DNA of 64,000 bases from Cephalotus follicularis (lineage: Eukaryota; Streptophyta; Magnoliopsida; Oxalidales; Cephalotaceae), in contig BDDD01005914.1 in the NCBI GenBank assembly GCA_001972305.1, positions 30,405 through 94,404 of the forward strand, read 5' to 3'. Under the pieces are notes generated by a model that was not told the DNA's origin, ran no database searches, and saw only the letters and a list, made by a program, of their open reading frames with translations. Each line of letters opens with the position of its first letter. Within the stretch, counting starts at the first letter, position 1. Below, one piece after another: positions 46,040 through 57,234 of the stretch. Position numbers and translations under genes: made by a program.

Positions 46040-47603
46040 TGTGGAGCTTCTTCTATGCGCTCCCTTCTTTCCTAAGAAGCATCTTTATTCACATACTTCC
46101 TCAGATGGCCTTTACAGATTAAGTCCTTTATCTGATTTTTTAACTGCCCATAATCCTCCGTATCATGCCCATGATCACGGTGGTATCAACAGTATTTGCT
46201 CGAATCCCTCTTGTCTGCTCAGATTCTCAACGGAGGTGGCCATTGGATTGAGACTTTTTCCTTCTCCACTGCAAGGATTCTGGTCCGTGTCTCGAGGAGA
46301 GGGCAAAGCTTTTGTAATTGGGGATTGGTGATGCCCTTTTTGGTGAATTCTTCATTTTGAAGAATTTGTGCCTCAAGTCATCTTCTACCAGCTCTGGCCC
46401 CCATTTCCTCTTCTGATGGTCAGACCAAGAGGTTTTCTGCTTTCTAGTATGTAGAGCCTCCTATGCATTTATATACTTTTTAGCTTGTCTAAGGAGGTCT
46501 ACCATGTTAAGGGTAGGCTTCTTCATCAGGGAGAAGGTGAAAGCTGAGTTGTCTATCAACCCGCTGTTCAGGGAAACAAGAGCAAAGGATGGCTCCAAGT
46601 CCTTTACCATCAGTGAATCCTTGTTGAACCGAGTAAGGTAATCTATGAGGGATTCATTTTTTCCTTGCACCACATTGATCAGATGACAAGAATTCTTTCT
46701 CTAGGTGGTGCTGTTAAGGAATTTGGTAACAAACATCTAACTGAATTGCTTGAAGTTTGCCACTGACTTGGGGGGCAATGTAGCGTACCACGTCTGTGCT
46801 ACACCTATGAAGGTAGCTGGAAGTACTCTGCAAAGGATAACATCTGAAGTTTGATGCACCAGCATGATCTGAGTGTTGTACCTCACATGTTATATTGGGT
46901 TAGAAGACCCGTCATAATCTGTGAACGTTGGGAACCTGAACCCTCTCGGCACAGGCTCCCTCAAAATCTCTGGAACGAAGGGGGTGCAGTTTAAGTTCCG
47001 CACCTCTGACAAGTATCCCCTCGTATGCTCGGATCCTCTGAACCTTTTCTACATCTCTGCAAACCTTCTGTTGATGGTCTGCTCGATACCTTTTTGGTCC
47101 CTAGACTTGCTAGAGACCTGAGATTGTCCTCCGGTTGGTCTGACCGAGTAGACTGACCTGCTCCTCCGTCCTGATTCAGTCCTACGAGAAGCGTAGGAAT
47201 GTGCATGGGATTCCTATTCAACTACATAATAATCTGAGTAGTCTTCCTCCATTGGATCATGCTCTGGAAGGTCCAATGCAGGGTCATAATTATAAACACT
47301 TTCACTGGAGGACTCTGCTCTTAGAGATGAATTAATCTTTGACCGCCTTGGAGGGTGCCTGGCCCCCCTTGGCCAGTTACACCTAGCCTCTTGATGCTAT
47401 TGTAGTTATGGGGATAGTCGACTAGGTCCAGCCTGATTCTGGGGGGCTGGTCGGCTTGGTCAAGCCTGATTCTGGCTGGCCAAGTTATTTTCTAGAAAGG
47501 TAGTGAGACTCCCCATCTCTTGAATGAGCTGATTAGATTGCCCACCAGTGAGAGGAGCTTGACCAAGAGCGGCCGCAGGGTTGGTGGTTCTCTTCAGAGG
47601 CAT
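46040..47603 (-). pseudogene. gag of Tat element A
   Basis: Start codon at 47603, 22 bp inside the PBS (MPLKRTTNPAAALGQAPLTG). The Retrotrans_gag core continues with RVLPATFIGVAQTWYATLPP and VVQGKNESLIDYLTRFNKDSL, KDLEPSFALVSLNSGL and NMVDLLRQAKKYINA. The end at 46050-46200 resembles the knuckle-adjacent [13 protein letters not shown]-type block of Tat Gag, heavily decayed. Several stops (for example near 47477, 47230 and 46990) make it non-functional. Confidence 0.8.
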
Positions 47604-47624
47604 TGTCGAATTATCTTATGTCAC

Positions 47625-47646
47625 GTTTCCCAAAGACGACGCCAAC
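47625..47646 (-). other. Primer-binding site of Tat element A
   Basis: The minus strand reads TTGGCGTCGTCTTTGGGAAACG directly after the 5' LTR, a one- to two-base variant of the TTGGCGCCGTCTGTGGGAA site usual for Tat elements. It sets the minus orientation. Confidence 0.8.
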
Positions 47647-48125
47647 TATTGATGGTGAAATCAACTTCACAAAAGTCCTCCACGTGTGGAGGTTTGATTA
47701 GTTGAAGGAAACGCCGGAAGGTCCGAAGATTGTGTTTTGTTTATGATTCTCTCGTCTTCCTTGCACACAAAGATAGCAAGTAATCGAAAGTCAAGGAGGT
47801 TTTACTCCCGGGGACACTCCGATGCTTAAGTCAGTTGTTATGCAGAGAAAATAATAAGCTCGAATGGAAAATTGGTCGACTCCCCTGACTGTCTTTCTTA
47901 GGGATATTTATAGTATTACCTGGCTGTAATAACTCTAAACTGATTGAATTGTGGAGATGATTATGAGTCCCTTGGAAATGGCCGAGATTCCATGCCATTT
48001 CTTCATGACGGGATAGAGGCGTTTCCTCGCCCATTATGACCACGTACTTGGACGTTTTGCCCGCATTTGTAGGTTTTAATGATACGTGTTAGTGCCTTAA
48101 TAATACAAGAATTTTTACCATATAA
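47647..48125 (-). repeat. Right LTR (5' LTR) of Tat element A
   Basis: Direct repeat of the left LTR, from tattgatggtgaaatcaac to aatttttacca(tataa). It is followed by atgca, the candidate target duplication. Confidence 0.85.
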
Positions 48126-48148
48126 ATGCAGATCATTTACAAATGTGA

Positions 48149-48185
<37 letters not shown>

Positions 48186-49331
48186 TAATTAATTAATTAA
48201 AAAACCATATCAAATTAATTGATCAAATATTACCAAAAATAAAAACCCTAACCAATTAAGTATCAAAAATTAAGAAAACAATTAGCATACCTTGTCAGTG
48301 ACAGAAGTGGTGGTGATTGCCATTCCAAGATCTGAGTGAGGCACAATTAGAGAGAGAGAGAGAGAGAATGAGTGACTACCGTGTCGGTGCCACTACTTTT
48401 GCCGGTGATGAGTCTGAGACATCGAGAGAGAAAGTTGAAGCAAAAAAGAGTGAGGGAGATGATTTTTTTGATTTGTAATAACATATTAGAGATGCAATTT
48501 AAATTCCGTCTCTAATTAGACGGATATTTTCTAACAGAATAGATATAGAATCCTACGTCAATCGTTAAATTTTTGAATTATGACAGAATTTTAATTTCTG
48601 TCATAATCTTCCATTTTTAGAGACGGACTAATTTACTATTTTCTTGAAGTAATGAGAAGGAGAAAAGAATTTAGTTACTTTGGATGCATTTTTAATTTTC
48701 TTCTCGAATATCTGGAGTCCAATTTTCAAAAGATTCCATGACATTGTTAGATAAGAAAAGTTCTATGTGGGATTCCAATAATCGAAAGTGATCTCTCCGA
48801 ATCTTTTGATTCAAAGGTGAAACTGTTACCTATATGATGAAACTATAAAAAGTACGATGACATGTCTTTGTTAATCTCTCTTCTCACGCATAAACGTTAT
48901 CTATTTGGATGCAAAAACCATATCATTTTGAAATAGTTACTCTTTATGTTACTATAAAATAATCTTGTTACTATGGTAGCAGAGGCAAAAGTTACCTTAT
49001 AAATTAGTAGTAACATTTATGCGCTACGAGACTACTTTATAGAAAGGTATGAATGTCGTAACGTCCGGATATATAATTTCTTTGTTATTTAAATTTATAT
49101 CGTATTACAATCTTTCCCCTACTTCATAAATAGGTTATCACAATATCTTTTTCTTTTTTCTTTTGATATTTTTGAAAGATTTACTTATAGGGTCGTTAAA
49201 ACTAATGGTCATTTAGTACGTTGTAATATTATGGAGGATATGTGAGATATAGTTTGTTAGAATATGTGTAAATATAAATTTATTTAATATTTCACTTTAT
49301 AAATTTATTTAGTTCTCTAAACTTTTAGTAT
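48126..49331. other. DNA between the two Tat elements, with an inverted CACTA-like end
   Basis: 48147-48182 is an (AAT)n microsatellite followed by (TTAA)n. 48285-48660, read in reverse, resembles the CACTA-like sequence at 3.5-4.6 kb: a GA run at 48352, a cggcaccgac-like stretch, gagacggaatttaaatt units and the end ttttcttgaagtaatg (a degraded TTTTCTTGTAGTG). The remainder to 49331 is AT-rich with no recognised feature. Confidence 0.5.
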
Positions 49332-49833
49332 TGTTGATGCAAGAATCAACTCATCAACAGTCTCTTACGTGGAAGTGTTTGATTTGTAGAGAGAAACGAA
49401 CTGAATACTCTGAGAACAGTATTGGGTTGAGTGTTTCATGATCTTCCCTTCACACAAATAGCAAACTAATCGAAGACCCAGGAGGTTTTACTCCCGGGGA
49501 CTTTCTGATGCTTAAGTCAGACAGTGTACAAAGAAGAAAGCACAAAGGTTCTTGTAGTGTAAAAATGGCCGACCTATGTAATGTATATGATTGTTGTATT
49601 TATAGTGGTACCTGGATGTAATTTCCTTACTTGACTTGCGGAGATGATTATTGTACCCCTAGGAAACAGTCGAGGATCTCACTCCATTTCCTTGTTTAAT
49701 GCTCTGACGTTATTGAGCCTTATCTCTTCAGATTTCATACGGTTTGATCACGTGTCTGTAGCTCTAGAGGACACATGTTTTGTTTTCTAGAGGACACGTG
49801 GAGGTATTTTTGGGTAGAATTTTTTCCATGTCA
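49332..49833 (-). repeat. 3' LTR of Tat element B
   Basis: It runs tgttgatgcaagaatc to ttttttccatgtca. It shares organisation and short blocks with the LTRs of element A (caggaggttttactcccggggac, tgcttaagtcag, tatttatagt, gcctt) but differs widely in sequence. No partner LTR is in the window. Confidence 0.8.
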
Positions 49834-51290
49834 TATGCCCCATGGTCTTCATTTTCTGGGCTTGGCAGAGGAGGAAGACCATTAATGGCTTGGCTTAACA
49901 TCGAGCAGGGCTTTTAGTGCATGAACAGGGCTACTAAGTCATTTGGGCCTTTTCATTTTGCCCAAATTTGGTGTAATTATGGTGCGACAGAGCAAAAGTC
50001 GCTTCCGTTACATGTCCTTTTAGTTGCCGTGCATTAACTCTTCATTTCCCGCACCTGATTTGATCGATCCATCTCAGCCGTTTAGTACAGTAGGGATCTA
50101 ATGGTTTGGAAGTGATCTAGGGTTCTTTAAATTGCTTCGTCTTCTTGCGAAAGTCTCTTTAGGCTTCCTTTTGATTTAAGAGCTCTTGTTTTCTCTCAGA
50201 TCTCCCAATTCTCCCAATCTTCAAAGCAAACTTCCTTCAAATCTTCCTTGCGTTAATTTCAAGTGAACAATTTTGCTCCGTTTGTTTTTAGTAAACTGTT
50301 TAGGCAAGTTAAGGGTCTTTCTCAGCTTTCCATCCTTTGTCTCTCTCTCTCTCTCTCTTCACAAATCTATAGATGGCTAGGACAAAACAAACCACCAGAT
50401 ACGTTAGAACTCCTGAAGAAGTACGTTGTGTCGGAGAAGGGGTTAGTGCCGTTGAACGCCCTCTGGGTATGGATGAGGCCTCGGATGCCACCACCGCTAG
50501 TGCTCCTGACGCTGCCTCTACTGAAGCTGGCGTCCAAGTTTTCTTTGACAAAAGCATGCTCTCTCGGGACAAAGTGAGTGCTCTGGCCAAAAAGTATTGT
50601 TTCCCAAGGGGCTTGACATATTCGCTCCCCAAGATCCCAATGAGGTCACTGAAAGCAAACCTGACCTATTTGTGGTTTTTGTGGATGCTATAGAGCATGG
50701 TTTGAGGCTCCCGATTCCGCCCTTTGCCCTTGCGATCCTAAGGCATTTCAAGATTCATCCCTCACTTCTCCAGGCCCAATCTTGGGCCTTTATCATAGGA
50801 TTTTTAGTGAAGTGTTTGGAGATCACAATGACTGCTACAGTGGGGCTCTTCAAAGAATTGCATACTCTCGCTGTTTCTCCTGGAAAGCACGGATACTACT
50901 TCAAGTCCCGCCCTGGTCTGACCAAGAAATTGTTGGTGGACCCCATGAAGTCTGTCAAGGGTTGGAGAGGGAGGTATTTTCTTGTCAAGAATCTCCCTGG
51001 GTTTTTCCCTTGTCAGTGGTCTGACACATTGGATATTCAATGCCTCAAGAAGATGTCAGTTTTGACTGATGCCGAAAAGGTAGACCTGGAAAAGCTCTCT
51101 GGTCTGGAACCCGGAGGGGTCAACCACACCATCTTCGAGGATCGTTTGCACCGTGTCAGACTGAGTATGTCCCCTGGTCGGTGAAACGTCTTGGATGAGG
51201 GAGAGGATATCTCAGAAGGGCTGGAGAGAGAGAGGGTTCAAAGCGGCCGAGAAGGAACCGATGCTTTGCCCGAGGCCGAGGCGGAAAGCT

Positions 51291-51398
51291 GTATTAAGCC
51301 TTCGTCTCCTCCATTTCTAACTTCTTTATTATTTTTTTTTCATTCAATTACTATTTTTGCTATGCTCTTGACTCTGTGCTTTTTGTGGTTCTCTCCAG
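51291..51398 (+). other. Candidate intron 1 of the element B antisense ORF
   Basis: GTATTAAG to TTCTCTCCAG, with a T-rich tract before the acceptor. Element A has the equivalent GTACTAAG/CTGCAG pair at 9613-9716. Confidence 0.55.
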
Positions 51399-51896
51399 CA
51401 ATGGCTTTTTGGCGATCCTCGGATGATGCCCTGAGAGCTGCCAGAGAGAAAAACAAAGCTGTTGCCGAGGAGGAGAGGCGAAAGGCTATGCAAAAGGCTG
51501 CTGAGATGGTAGAGAAGTGAGCGGTTGAGGAGGCTGCTGCTGCTGGTGAGGCAGAGGCCGTGACTGAGGTTGCTACTGCCCAGATTGGTCGCGGCAAACG
51601 AGTTGCTAATAACCCACCACCTCGTCCCTCTAAAAAACACAAGAAGAGGAGGACATAAAAGGAAGGTTGTTCTCGGGAGAACGCTCTCGAGGTGAGTCCT
51701 CGGGAACCTGTCTGCCCTGACGTGCTCGTGGATCTTGGCAGAGTAAGAGAAGTACTCGAGAGGCTCGGCAACTCGGGTGTTAGCTTGAGAACGTTGGGGG
51801 TAGCGGTCAAGCTCATCAGGTTAGGCCTCCTTCCCGCCGAGATCGAAGAGAGGAAGGACTGGTCCGTTGGTCAAATGTGGACCCATATTTTCTAGG

Positions 51897-51982
51897 GTAA
51901 CCTCAGGGTTTGTAGCTTCCCACTTATTTTTTCGTTAAGTAAATTCTTTGCTCTTATTTTGATCTTGAGTTTTCTTTTTCAG
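51897..51982 (+). other. Candidate intron 2 of the element B antisense ORF
   Basis: GTAACC donor and TTTTCTTTTTCAG acceptor, 86 bp, T-rich. The equivalent part of element A has been lost at the Athila junction, so this intron cannot be cross-checked. The phase across it is not settled because of nearby stops. Confidence 0.4.
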
Positions 51983-52744
51983 GCTATGAACGATGCCTAC
52001 CTCTTGCTAGAGAATTCCAAGGATGACAACGCACTCATTGAGCAGTTTCAAACTGAAAATGCGGAGCTCAAGAGGTCATTTGACGAGGCCTGCACCCAGC
52101 TTGAGGAAGTGCACGGGGCCCAATAGTTTGTCATGGAGGAGAAGAGGCAGGCTCCTGAAGAACTAGCAAAGGAGATGAAGGAGAGGGAGGTAGCGGTCCA
52201 CTACAACATCAAGCTTCAGGGTCAGTTGAAGGCTTACGATGAAAATCTCTCCAAGTTTCAAGAGATGAAGGCTGCTCAGACCGAGGCAGCAGTATACAGG
52301 GCCCTTATGGACTTCAAGGCTTCTTCAGAGTTTCAGGATGCTCTGACTAAGGCCGTGGATGACTTCAGGATTTCTCAAAGCTTCAAAGATAAAGTCCTAA
52401 AGGAGTCCGCAGTTCTTTATCGTAGGGGCTTCTATACATGCCGCAACCTGGTTGCTCGCCAACTAGAGGTTCCTCTGGACGACATCGTCTATTGCCCGAC
52501 CATTTCTGAGTTTGACTTCTTTCCCAAGGGGGTAGATGCAAAGGAAGCTGAAGTTCTCCTCGCCTTCATGGAGCAAGAACGCCAAGCTCGGGAGGCCGAT
52601 GAAGCGCAAAGGATAGAGCATTCAAATGCTATTGTTCCACACTCTGGAGCTACCGAGGATGTTGTCTTGAGCCCTCCTCCCTTGAACTTCCATGTGCCTG
52701 ATTCTTCAGATGTACATAATGTACCATCAAGGGATAAAAACTAA

Positions 52745-53811
52745 GCTAGGATTTTTCCTTTTTTGCCTTGTAATTTGACAATCTACTTGTTTATTTCTGA
52801 GCAATAAAACTTTAACTTTTCTGTTGCATCTGAGTTTCTCCTAGGAAATCTTGATACAAGTAACATAACTTATTTTCTGCTTAGTTTGAGCTTTGGTAAT
52901 TCCATTAGGAATTTTAACGTAGTCTATCTTGTTTGTAGACTTCTTTTGTGTAGTAGTCTGATATTTTTCAGACTGAGTTACCTAAACTTTCTAGTCCCTA
53001 TAGGACACTTTGTATCAAAAGTACTTAGGCACAGAGACTTGGTCTTTATGAGTTCTTAAGTGTTGACAGTCCAAGTCTTAGGTCTGGTTGGACAAGTTCT
53101 TACGAGTTTGCCGACCAGGATCTCGTCAGGTCCGTTATTTTCCAGACCAGGTCACCTGAGCTTGCCTCCCTCGTAGGGGCACTTGTATTAAAGTGCTCAG
53201 TCCAACAACTTTGATCATTACGAGTTCTTATGGGTTCGCCTCTCAAGTTACGATGTTGGTTTGGTCTGACGAATTTTTATAGCTTCGCTGACCAACGTTT
53301 GCTTCATTGGGAGTCTTTTTTATTGCTTCCTTAGAGGTCTTTTTGATTGCTTCCTTAGAAGTCTTTTGCTCCATTAGGAGTCTTGTAGCTTTGCTCCCTT
53401 AGGAGTATTTTAGTATTGCTCCCTTTGAAGTCTTTGGCGCTCCTCTGATGGAGTCTTTGGTGCTCCTCTGATGGAGTCTTCTCAGATTTGACACCTCGAT
53501 CTATTCGAGACATTAGTCTGCTCTAATTACTCCCTTAGGAGTTTTATGTCTTCGTGAGACTTAGAGAGCTCGGGTCCTATATCAAGACCTGCTCTGATTG
53601 CTCCCTTGGGAGCATGGTCGGACATGATTGTATTAGAGCTTCTTGATTGAGGGAACTAGTCGGTGGCTGTTTGGAGGTTTAAGGACTTGAACATTGGGCC
53701 TCCAGTCCCTTTCAAACTTGGAACTATAATCTTGAAACTGCTTTTTGATTCAAAAATTCATCTTTATTGATACTCTTGTATTTTGAACATGTGTACATAC
53801 TTGCACTAGTT
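52745..53811. other. Non-coding region of Tat element B between the antisense ORF and integrase
   Basis: It contains a gcaataaaac polyadenylation-like site just after the antisense ORF, repeats of tcagaccaggtcacctgag type, and a short degenerate version of the gctcccttaggagtctt minisatellite at 53285-53600. Confidence 0.7.
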
Positions 53812-55084
53812 ATTGATAGTACTTCCTTAGGTGTTCGACATTCCAAACCCTAGGAATCTCCCTGCCCCCCAGAGTTTCAAGTTTGAATGCTCTTGGTCAG
53901 AGCACTCTTTTCACCTTGTAGGGCCTCTCCCAATTCGGAGCTAGCTTTCCTTTGGTACTGGTTGAATCAGCTATTGCCACATTACGGAGGACTACGTCTC
54001 CTTCCCTTAGTGGTCTAGGGTTTACTCTTTAATTGTAATAACGGCTCACTCTCTGTTGGTAAGCTGCTACTCTGATGGCTGCCTTATGTCTGAACTCTTC
54101 CACTAAGTCGAGGAGGTTTCTCAATCCTTCTTCATTATTTTCTTCACTGAAATGAAAACCTCTAGGTGAATGCATTCCAATTTCCACCGGTATCATAGAT
54201 TTTGAATCGAAACAAAGGCTGAATGGGGACTCGCCGGTTGTGGTCCGAGCAGTTGTTTTATATGCCTATAGTACACTTAGTAACTCCCCTGTCCATCTTC
54301 CTTTGCTGTCTTCGAGGCGCTTTTTCAGCCCTGATACGATTTCTCTGTTAATGACCTCTGGTTGCTCATTGCTATGGGGGTAGGCTACTGAGGCAAGCCT
54401 ATGCTCAATCCTCTATTCTCTGCAAAAGTCTCAGAAATCCTGGCAATCAAACTTTTTCCCATTGTTGAAGACAATCACTCTGGGGACCCCGAAACGGGAA
54501 ATGATTGACTTCCATACGAAGATTTTCGTATTCTTCTCTGTTATTGTAGCTAGGGGTTCGGCTTCAACCCATTTAGTGAAGTAGTCCACTGCCAAAATGA
54601 GATATTTTCTCTGCCCTGTTGCTACTGGTAATGGTCCGATGAAGTCCATTCCCCATTGCTCGAAGGGCCAATGGGCAGTGATAGATGTCAGAGGCTCTGA
54701 TGGTCTTCTGCTTATGCTAGCATTCCTCTGACACTTATCACATTTCCTTACGAATTTGATGGCATCTTGGTGCATGGTCGGCCAGAAATAGCCCTGCCTT
54801 AATAGCTTACTTGATAAGGTTCTGCCCCCTGTGTGATTTTCACATACTCTTTCATGGATCTCACTTAGAGCATAATTGGCCTCTGAGGGAGTCAAACTTC
54901 TTAGCATTGGGAAAGAAAAAGACCTTTTGAAGAGAATTCCTTCTCGGAATTGGTATCTATTGGATCTATATACCAGTCTTCTCGCCTCCTCGGGGTCCTC
55001 TAGAAAAATTCCATCCCTTAGCCAACTAATAAACGGAGTCATCCAATTTGGCTCTTGTGGTACATCAATGTCCATCACATCCAC
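53812..55084 (-). pseudogene. Integrase of Tat element B
   Basis: The zinc-binding domain (EIHERVCENHTGG, CDKCQRN) and core (FEQWGMDFIGPLPVATGQRKYLILAVDYFTKWVEA) are clear. The second catalytic Asp is lost: VIVFNNGKKFD where the family has SDNGTQF. The C-terminal part (GRWTGELLSVL, TTARTTTGESPFSL, LREGDVVLRN and PNWERPYKVK) extends to about 53812, with stops after DCQDF (54428) and elsewhere. Confidence 0.85.
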
Positions 55085-55520
55085 TTCTAAAATGGAGGGG
55101 CCTCTCCAAGTAGTCTACTAGCACGGTTTGATTTTTCTCTAATTCCTCTATTGTGGCTAGTTTTGTCAACTGGTCTGCTCTGGCGTCTTCTGATCTGGGC
55201 ACCTTCAAAAGTCTGAATACTTGGAAAGCTGACTTCAAACTCTCAACATGTGCTAAGTATTTAGCCATTGAGTCTTCTCTGGCTTCATACTCTCCACTCA
55301 CCATACCAACTATAAGTTGAGAATCACTAGTGGCTTCTATTTTTTGAACCTTTAAGTGCTTTGCAATTGTCAGCCCGGTGATCATAGCTTCTCATTTGGC
55401 TTCATTATTTGTGGCTTTGAACCCAAATCTCAGGGCATACTCCAAGGTCCACCCGTCTGGACTAGTTAATACCAAACTTGCTCCACTCCCGGAGATGCAG
55501 GATGAGCCATCAACGGACAA
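55065..55520 (-). pseudogene. Second (archaeal-type) RNase H of Tat element B
   Basis: It begins LSVDGSSCISGSGASLVLTS (catalytic Asp), continues EYALRFGFKATNNEA and ITGLTIAKHLKVQKIEATSDSQLIV (second Asp), and ends with RSEDARADQLTKLAT. A stop replaces Tyr in the usual NNEAEYEA block. This extra RNase H domain between the first RNase H and integrase is characteristic of Tat. Confidence 0.85.
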
Positions 55521-56885
55521 CTTCCATAGCCCATTCTCATCTTCTGGGGAGTCTTCTTCCATACACTCTGTAAGTGTATTGTCTCCAACAAAATCCGCCA
55601 ATACCTGCGATTTTATTGTTGTTCTAGCCTCAAACTTCATGTCGTATTCGTCCAACTCGACAGACCACTTGACTAGTCTTCCTGACGTATCTGGCTTTGC
55701 TAGTACTTGTCTAAGTGGCTTGTCGATCAAAACTTTGATAGTGTGGGCTTGAAAATACGGCCTCAGCTTCCTCACCATAATAATCAGAGCATATACATAT
55801 TTCTCTACCTCTGGATATCTCCCCTCAGCATCATTCAAAACCTTGCTCACATAACATACTGGTCTTTGAACTTTATCCTCTTCCCTAATTGGCACTACAC
55901 TCACTGCTCCTAATGTTGCCGCAAGGTACAAATACAAGTCTTCCCCATCTCTTGGTTTTGATATCAGAGGAGGGGAAGCCATGTACTCGTTCAATTTCTC
56001 AAAGGCTGCTTGACATTCTTCCGACCAGGAAAATCCCTTGGGATCCCTCAATACCTTAAAGAAAGGAAGACATTTTTCTGCTGACTTGGAGACAAATCTG
56101 CTCAGGGCTGCGATTTTTCCATTTAACCTCTATATTTCCCTGATAGATTGAGGAGGCTTCAAGCTCTGAATTGCAGAGATATTCTCTGGTTTGGCCTTTA
56201 TTCCTCTGTTAGAAACCATAAACCCAAAGAACTTACCAGAAGTAACCCCGAAAGTACACTTGGAAGGATTGAGTCGCATTTTGTATTTCCTCAGTACGTC
56301 AAAAATCTCATCCAAGTATTTAATGTGAGGGCTCCTTGCAGGTGTTTTGACGAGCATGTCGTCAATGTAAACCTCCATATTCCTCCCGATCTGAGGTTCA
56401 AAGATCTTGTTGACCAACCGTTGGTAGGTCGCACCCGTATTTTTTAGTCTGAACGGCATGACTTTGTAGCAACACATGCCCTTGTCAGTGATAAAGTTGT
56501 CTTGTTCTCGTCTGGCCCATACATAGGGATTTGATTATAACCGAGCATGCATCCAAGAAGCTTAGCATTATGTACCCATAGGTTGCACCCACCAACTGAT
56601 CAATCTTCAAGAGGGGGAAGTGGTCTTTGGGACAAGCTTTGCTGAGGTAAGTGAAATCTATCCACATCCTCCACTTGCCATTCGCCTTCTTGACTAGGAC
56701 CGGGATTGCCAGCCAATCAAAATATTAAAATTCCCTTATAAACCCCACTTGTAATAGTTTGTTTACTTCATCTGATATTACCAATTGCCTCTCTGTGGTG
56801 AAATTTCTCTTCTTTTGCTTGATCGGAGGCCTCATTGGATCTACGCTCAGTTTATGTACCATCTGTTGGAGTAGCGGTGTCCCTA
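55521..56885 (-). pseudogene. Reverse transcriptase and first RNase H of Tat element B
   Basis: From the right: HKLSVDPMRPPIKQKKRNFT, EVNKLLQVGFIREF, VLVKKANGKWRMWIDFTYLSKACPKDHFPL, CYKVMPFRLKNTGATYQRLVNK and MEVYIDDMLVKTP (the YxDD box), then RNase H with FEKLNEYMASPPLISKP and YVSKVLNDAEGRYPEVEKYVYAL. Breaks occur at about 56720, 56480 and 56110. Sequence before HKLSVDP is replaced by unrelated DNA. Confidence 0.85.
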
Positions 56886-57234
56886 CATGCCACGAGGTGG
56901 CTGTATATATATATATATATATACACATAGATATGTATACATACATATCTATGCATACGCTCCTTGTCTGTAGATGTCTCATTAAGCCATGAGGCGGCTG
57001 CATGTGTGTATATTACACTATCTATTTATACAATCTGAATTCCTTTTCATGTTTTATAGTGCATATTCAATCAATAATGACAACCTGCTATATGTATATC
57101 CTAACCCATCTCAATGGATTAGTTGATCACCATATCAACTAAGTACACATATAGTGCCCTGTCGTTAAAAGGGTTGGATCTCATGCCTGGGAGGTTATGA
57201 GAATGAGATCCATACTCCCTTCTGACAAAATGTT
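56886..57234. other. Junction DNA with TA microsatellite
   Basis: A (TA)n run at 56902-56921 lies between two similar 20-mers (catgccacgaggtggctg and aagccatgaggcggctgca). The second leads into Copia-type 3' non-coding DNA. The frame through the microsatellite is artefactual. Confidence 0.55.

Larger units (their letters stand above)
7637..48125 (-). mobile_element. Tat-lineage Ty3/gypsy element A: gag plus antisense ORF, no pol; hosts the nest
   Basis: Two direct LTRs of about 475 bp flank this element, with a minus-strand PBS just left of the right LTR. A candidate 5 bp target duplication, atgca, lies at 7632-7636 and 48126-48130. Without the nested insertions the element is about 6.7 kb. 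In minus orientation the order is 5' LTR, PBS, gag, a short stretch where pol should be, a minisatellite, the antisense ORF on the plus strand, and 3' LTR. Element B at 49332 has the same architecture but retains pol, so A looks like a pol-deleted, non-autonomous derivative. The outer LTR edges are uncertain by a few bases because one end lacks a clean TG/CA. Confidence 0.8.
50373..52744 (+). pseudogene. Antisense ORF of Tat element B; Transposase_28-like (PF04195), histone-H3-like N terminus
   Basis: The protein starts MARTKQTTRY, nearly the first nine residues of mature-type histone H3. A PF04195-like region follows (ESKPDLFVVFVDAIEHGLRL, PPFALAILRHFKIHPSLL, SWAFIIGFLVKCLE, PGKHGYYFKSRPGLTKKLL), then a Lys-rich stretch RPSKKHKKRRT that could be a nuclear signal, a coil (QTENAELKRSFDEACTQLEE) and the conserved C-terminal RGFYTCRNLVARQLEVPL and EFDFFPKG blocks. 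A frameshift near 50620 and stops at 51182, 51518, 51655, 51893 and 52123 disable this copy. Candidate introns are 51291-51398 and 51897-51982. It runs opposite to pol. The last 203 codons are open. The role of the family is unknown. Confidence 0.75.
49332..56885 (-). mobile_element. Tat-lineage Ty3/gypsy element B, 5'-truncated
   Basis: In minus orientation the remaining order is reverse transcriptase, RNase H, second (archaeal-type) RNase H, integrase, short minisatellite, antisense ORF on the plus strand, 3' LTR. The dual RNase H is diagnostic of the Tat lineage. Protease, gag, PBS and 5' LTR are missing; homology stops within the reverse transcriptase start near 56885, at a TA microsatellite and Copia-derived DNA. 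It is related to element A but clearly diverged. Confidence 0.85.

Noticed and set aside
50373-50693. A histone H3 gene, from the MARTKQT start
   Set aside because: Similarity ends after about nine residues; no histone fold sequence follows. It is the N terminus of a transposon protein.
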